Assembly: GCA_015484715.1 (NCBI GenBank)
Contig: WFUY01000261.1
Span: 1-7,936, forward strand
From: Thermoflexales bacterium
GTDB taxonomy: Bacteria; Chloroflexota; Anaerolineae; S140-20
Length of the DNA: 7,936 nucleotides
Reading direction: 5' to 3'
Every line of letters begins with the position of its first letter. Within the stretch, counting starts at the first letter, position 1. Shown here piece by piece: positions 6,070-7,936 of this stretch. The notes under the pieces are model-generated. The model did not search any database. It saw only the letters and a list, made by a program, of their open reading frames with translations, and was not told the origin of the DNA. The position numbers and the translations under genes were made by a program.

Positions 6070-6225
6070 CGGTGATTACCCACAGGTGAGCGCGAGAGTG
6101 GTCCGCAGCAGGCCGTCCACGAATTTCTCACAAATGCACGAAGGAGGCGGTCCTTAATTCGTGTATTCGTGCCCCCTTCGTGGACGGCCCGTCTCCCTAT
6201 CTCCAAAGATATGGGTAATCACCGG
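6070..6225 (-). mobile_element. MITE-like palindromic element, copy B (inverted relative to A)
   Basis: A second copy in opposite orientation, with the same 13-bp ends (6070-6082 and 6212-6224). Inside are a perfect 13-bp inverted repeat, GGCCGTCCACGAA (6111-6123) and TTCGTGGACGGCC (6177-6189), and a 7-bp pair, GCACGAA (6136-6142) and TTCGTGC (6166-6172), around a 23-nt centre. The three nested pairs could fold into one long hairpin in RNA or a cruciform in DNA. No ORF or transposase is seen. It occupies the gap between the Lgt-like gene and the TPR gene and ends 11-12 bp before the -35 box of the latter. It could incidentally end or stabilise the Lgt-like transcript. Confidence 0.8.
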
Positions 6226-6234
6226 TCTCCGCCA
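6226..6234. repeat. 9-bp flanking direct repeat, right of element copy B
   Basis: TCTCCGCCA, one mismatch from 6061-6069. One extra G separates it from the 13-bp inverted repeat, much as two extra bases do at the equivalent end of copy A. Confidence 0.55.
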
Positions 6235-6236
6235 TC

Positions 6237-6265
6237 TTGACGGGCCTGGATGAACGTGTTATCAT
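6237..6265 (+). promoter_or_regulatory. Predicted promoter of the TPR gene
   Basis: TTGACG (6237-6242) and TATCAT (6260-6265) are exactly 17 bp apart, each five of six consensus matches. Transcription would start near 6272, leaving a very short leader containing the ribosome site GGGAGAG (6277-6283) six bases before the ATG. It is the most consensus-like promoter in the window. Confidence 0.75.
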
Positions 6266-6289
6266 AGCGGCCGGACGGGAGAGCGTGCA

Positions 6290-7450
6290 ATGTACCTAGG
6301 ACCTCCCCCCAAGCGACGCCGGTCGTCACCCAAACGGATCCTGGTGCTCCTCATCCTCATCGCGGCGGGGCTCTATGTGCTCCATCAACGGGAGACCTTC
6401 CAGGAGCCCTTCCAGCCCACCCCGACGCCCACCCGGGGCGCGCCTTCGTACATCCTCGACGCGGTGGCCGCCTATCGGCGCGGTGATTTTCAGGAGGCCA
6501 TCGCCAACTACCGGCAGGCTCTCCGCCTGACCCCCAACGACCCCGCCGTCATGGTTCCCCTGGCCCGGCTGCTCATCTTGGACGGGGAGCTGGAAGAGGG
6601 GCTGGCGATGGCCCGTCGGGCGGTGGAAGCAGACCCCGAGAGTGCCGAGGCCCGGGCGATCCTCTGCATGGCCCTGGACTGGAACGGGGCCGTGGACGAG
6701 GCCATCGCTACCTGCAAAGAGGCCATCGCCCTCAACCCCCGCTATGCGGAAGCCCACGCCTACCTGGCCGAAGCTTACACCGACTACATCCTGAGCGGCA
6801 GCTTCGGCGTCGGGTGGGATGACGTCTACGAGGAGCTGCAGACGGCTTTGGAGTTGGACCCCCAGAGCGTGGACGTTCACCGGAACCGTGCCTACGCGCT
6901 GGAGAGCCAGGGCAACTACAGCCAGGCGATCAAAGCCTATCAACAGGCCCTAGCCATCCATCCCAACCTGGCCTACATCTACATGGCCTTGGGCCGGAAC
7001 TACCGGGTCCTGGGGCAGTTCGATGAGGCCATCGCCAGCTTCAAGCGGGCCGCCGAGCTGGACCCGAACAGCGCCGAGGGGTACGATGAGGTGGGCTGGA
7101 CCTACTTCGGGATGGGGGAGTTCGAGCAGGCCCAGATCTACCTAAAGAAAGCGGTGGAGGTGGATCCCCGCTACGCCCAGGGCTGGGGCCGGCTGGGGAT
7201 CACCTACTACCGACGGCGCAACTACGAGGATGCCATCCCGGCCCTGGAGCGGGCTTTGGCCGAGGGGGGGGAGAAGCTGGAGTACTACTATACGCTGGGG
7301 CTCTGCTACTACTACCTGGACCGGTGCGAGCGGGCGATCCCCCTCTTCCAGCAGGTGCTGGCCCGGGATCCCGACGAGGTCAACGCCCAGGAGGGGATCC
7401 GCCTCTGCCAGGAGGCAGAAGCAGAGGCAACGGCGACGCCGCAGGATTGA
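6290..7450 (+). CDS. Membrane-anchored TPR-repeat protein
   Basis: This 386-residue protein starts with a basic stretch (KRRRSSPKR, 8-16) and a single hydrophobic helix (about 17-31). A Pro/Thr linker (QPTPTPTRG, 42-50) follows, then about nine tetratricopeptide repeats from residue 51 to 363. The helix looks like an uncleaved N-terminal anchor with the repeats outside the membrane. The repeats show the usual pattern, for example AYRRGDFQEAIANYRQAL (61-78), ALESQGNYSQAIKAYQQAL (203-221) and YRVLGQFDEAIASFKRA (238-254), many closed by LDP or VDP. One repeat near 153-192 is longer than 34 residues (insert around YILSGSFGVGWDD). The acidic tail EAEAEATATPQD ends it. TPR superhelices bind other proteins; the partner is unknown. 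A cell-envelope scaffold role is suggested by the anchor and the nearby YkuD gene, but this is inference. Confidence 0.9.
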   Translation: MYLGPPPKRRRSSPKRILVLLILIAAGLYVLHQRETFQEPFQPTPTPTRGAPSYILDAVAAYRRGDFQEAIANYRQALRLTPNDPAVMVPLARLLILDGELEEGLAMARRAVEADPESAEARAILCMALDWNGAVDEAIATCKEAIALNPRYAEAHAYLAEAYTDYILSGSFGVGWDDVYEELQTALELDPQSVDVHRNRAYALESQGNYSQAIKAYQQALAIHPNLAYIYMALGRNYRVLGQFDEAIASFKRAAELDPNSAEGYDEVGWTYFGMGEFEQAQIYLKKAVEVDPRYAQGWGRLGITYYRRRNYEDAIPALERALAEGGEKLEYYYTLGLCYYYLDRCERAIPLFQQVLARDPDEVNAQEGIRLCQEAEAEATATPQD

Positions 7451-7479
7451 CTCCGTAGCCGGTTACCTGACGGTGGTCA

Positions 7480-7554
7480 CCCTCCCGCAGGTCACGCGGT
7501 GCCCGGTGACAGCGGTGGTTTCTCAGAGGTTGCCTATGGGGACCCGCGGGAGGG
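7480..7554. other. Convergent intergenic region with a 9-bp inverted repeat, possible shared terminator
   Basis: CCCTCCCGC (7480-7488) and GCGGGAGGG (7546-7554) are perfectly complementary. Inside is a smaller pair, GTCAC (7491-7495) and GTGAC (7506-7510). The TPR gene and the YkuD gene converge on this 111-bp gap, so both need transcription to stop here. There is no T-run, so this is not a clear intrinsic terminator. The 57-nt separation of the larger arms also makes a simple hairpin uncertain. Confidence 0.3.
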
Positions 7555-7561
7555 CCTCGAC

Positions 7562-7936
7562 TCAGTAGTGGATGTTGACCACGGTGCCCACGTCGGCCCA
7601 CTCGTAGAGCCACTTGGCCTCCTCAACGGGCAGGTTCACGCAGCCGTGGCTCATCGGCCGGCCGAAGTTGTTGTGCCAGTAGGTGCCGTGCAGACCGTAG
7701 CCCTTGTAGAAGTACATCACGTAGGGCACGTCGGGCAGGTAGTACCCCGGCCCCGACATATCGGCCGAGCGGTACTTGACGTAGATGCGGTAGACGCCGG
7801 TGACGGTGGGGTATTGGGGCAGGCCCGTGGAGACCTTGATCCAGCGCACGGGGCGGTTCCCCTCGTGAGCGATGAGGGTCTGCGTGGTCAGGTTGACCTC
7901 GATCCAGCGGCTGCCCACGGGGGGGCGGGTTGGAGC
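7562..7936 (-). CDS. YkuD-type L,D-transpeptidase (ErfK/YbiS/YcfS/YnhG family), C-terminal part
   Basis: The reading frame is open to the right window edge, so only the C-terminal 124 residues are seen. The first GTG in frame (7918) is probably internal. The fragment opens with [17 protein letters not shown], the usual first strands of the YkuD domain, and ends with the catalytic block: [20 protein letters not shown], in which the first His, the SHGC His and the Cys are the active residues. The domain finishes at VGTVVNIHY, where these proteins normally stop. Family members form 3-3 cross-links in peptidoglycan or attach proteins to it, outside the cytoplasmic membrane. Signal peptide, LysM or other N-terminal modules lie outside the window. 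The gene converges with the TPR gene. Substrate cannot be told from this part. Confidence 0.95.
   Translation of the reverse strand, partial: APTRPPVGSRWIEVNLTTQTLIAHEGNRPVRWIKVSTGLPQYPTVTGVYRIYVKYRSADMSGPGYYLPDVPYVMYFYKGYGLHGTYWHNNFGRPMSHGCVNLPVEEAKWLYEWADVGTVVNIHY

Noticed and set aside
5096..6225. Composite transposon carrying the Lgt-like gene between two copies of the element
   Set aside because: A composite unit should have one direct repeat at its outer edges, but the outer 9-mers CTGCCCTTC and TCTCCGCCA differ. Each copy instead has its own flanking pair.
5096..6225. CRISPR array or integron attC sites
   Set aside because: There are only two copies, 0.8 kb apart and inverted, with no regular spacers. 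No GTTRRRY core or integrase was seen.
6326..6943. 205-codon minus-strand frame inside the TPR gene
   Set aside because: It is antisense to clear tetratricopeptide repeats that have a strong promoter and ribosome site.
7380..7613. Small frames across the TPR/YkuD junction (plus 7230-7568, minus 7380-7613)
   Set aside because: They are Arg/Pro-rich out-of-frame readings of the two real genes and the short gap between them, without a ribosome site.

Overview
This is a GC-rich bacterial stretch (about 60-65% G+C by eye) with strong Shine-Dalgarno sites, sigma70-like promoters and tightly packed genes. Bacterial-type HdrCBA, a CACHE/HAMP/GAF NarL-type histidine kinase, a divergent Lgt-like membrane protein, a membrane-anchored TPR protein and a YkuD L,D-transpeptidase would suit a (possibly thermophilic) Chloroflexota bacterium with anaerobic metabolism. 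That assignment is inference; no marker gene is present.

Left part (1-1991, minus strand): a heterodisulfide-reductase operon hdrC-hdrB-hdrA, the last gene cut by the window edge. HdrC and HdrB overlap by 4 bp and HdrA starts 3 nt after HdrB. Upstream of hdrC lie two TGTGA-N6-TCACA-type sites (Crp/Fnr family) 22 bp apart. The nearer one sits at about -41.5 from the predicted transcription start, the usual class II activator position. Redox- or effector-controlled expression of the Hdr complex is the natural reading.

Middle part (1992-4998, minus strand): a two-component system, with a 794-residue membrane histidine kinase (GTG start) followed by a NarL/FixJ response regulator. The two genes overlap by 50 bp. 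They lie upstream of hdrCBA in the same orientation, but hdrCBA has its own promoter region.

Right part (4999-7936): an Lgt-like membrane protein gene, probably translated from a leaderless mRNA, is bracketed by two copies of a ~155-bp non-coding palindromic element in opposite orientation (about 89% identical). Each copy has 13-bp terminal inverted repeats and is flanked by a 9-bp direct repeat, perfect for one copy and with one mismatch for the other. They look like two independent insertions of a MITE-type element, each placed between promoters without breaking one. Beyond them is a TPR protein gene with a good promoter (TTGACG-N17-TATCAT), facing a convergent YkuD L,D-transpeptidase gene cut by the right edge.

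The most notable items are the paired palindromic elements with their target duplications, the operator and promoter geometry in front of hdrCBA, and the Lgt-like protein whose expected catalytic positions are replaced.
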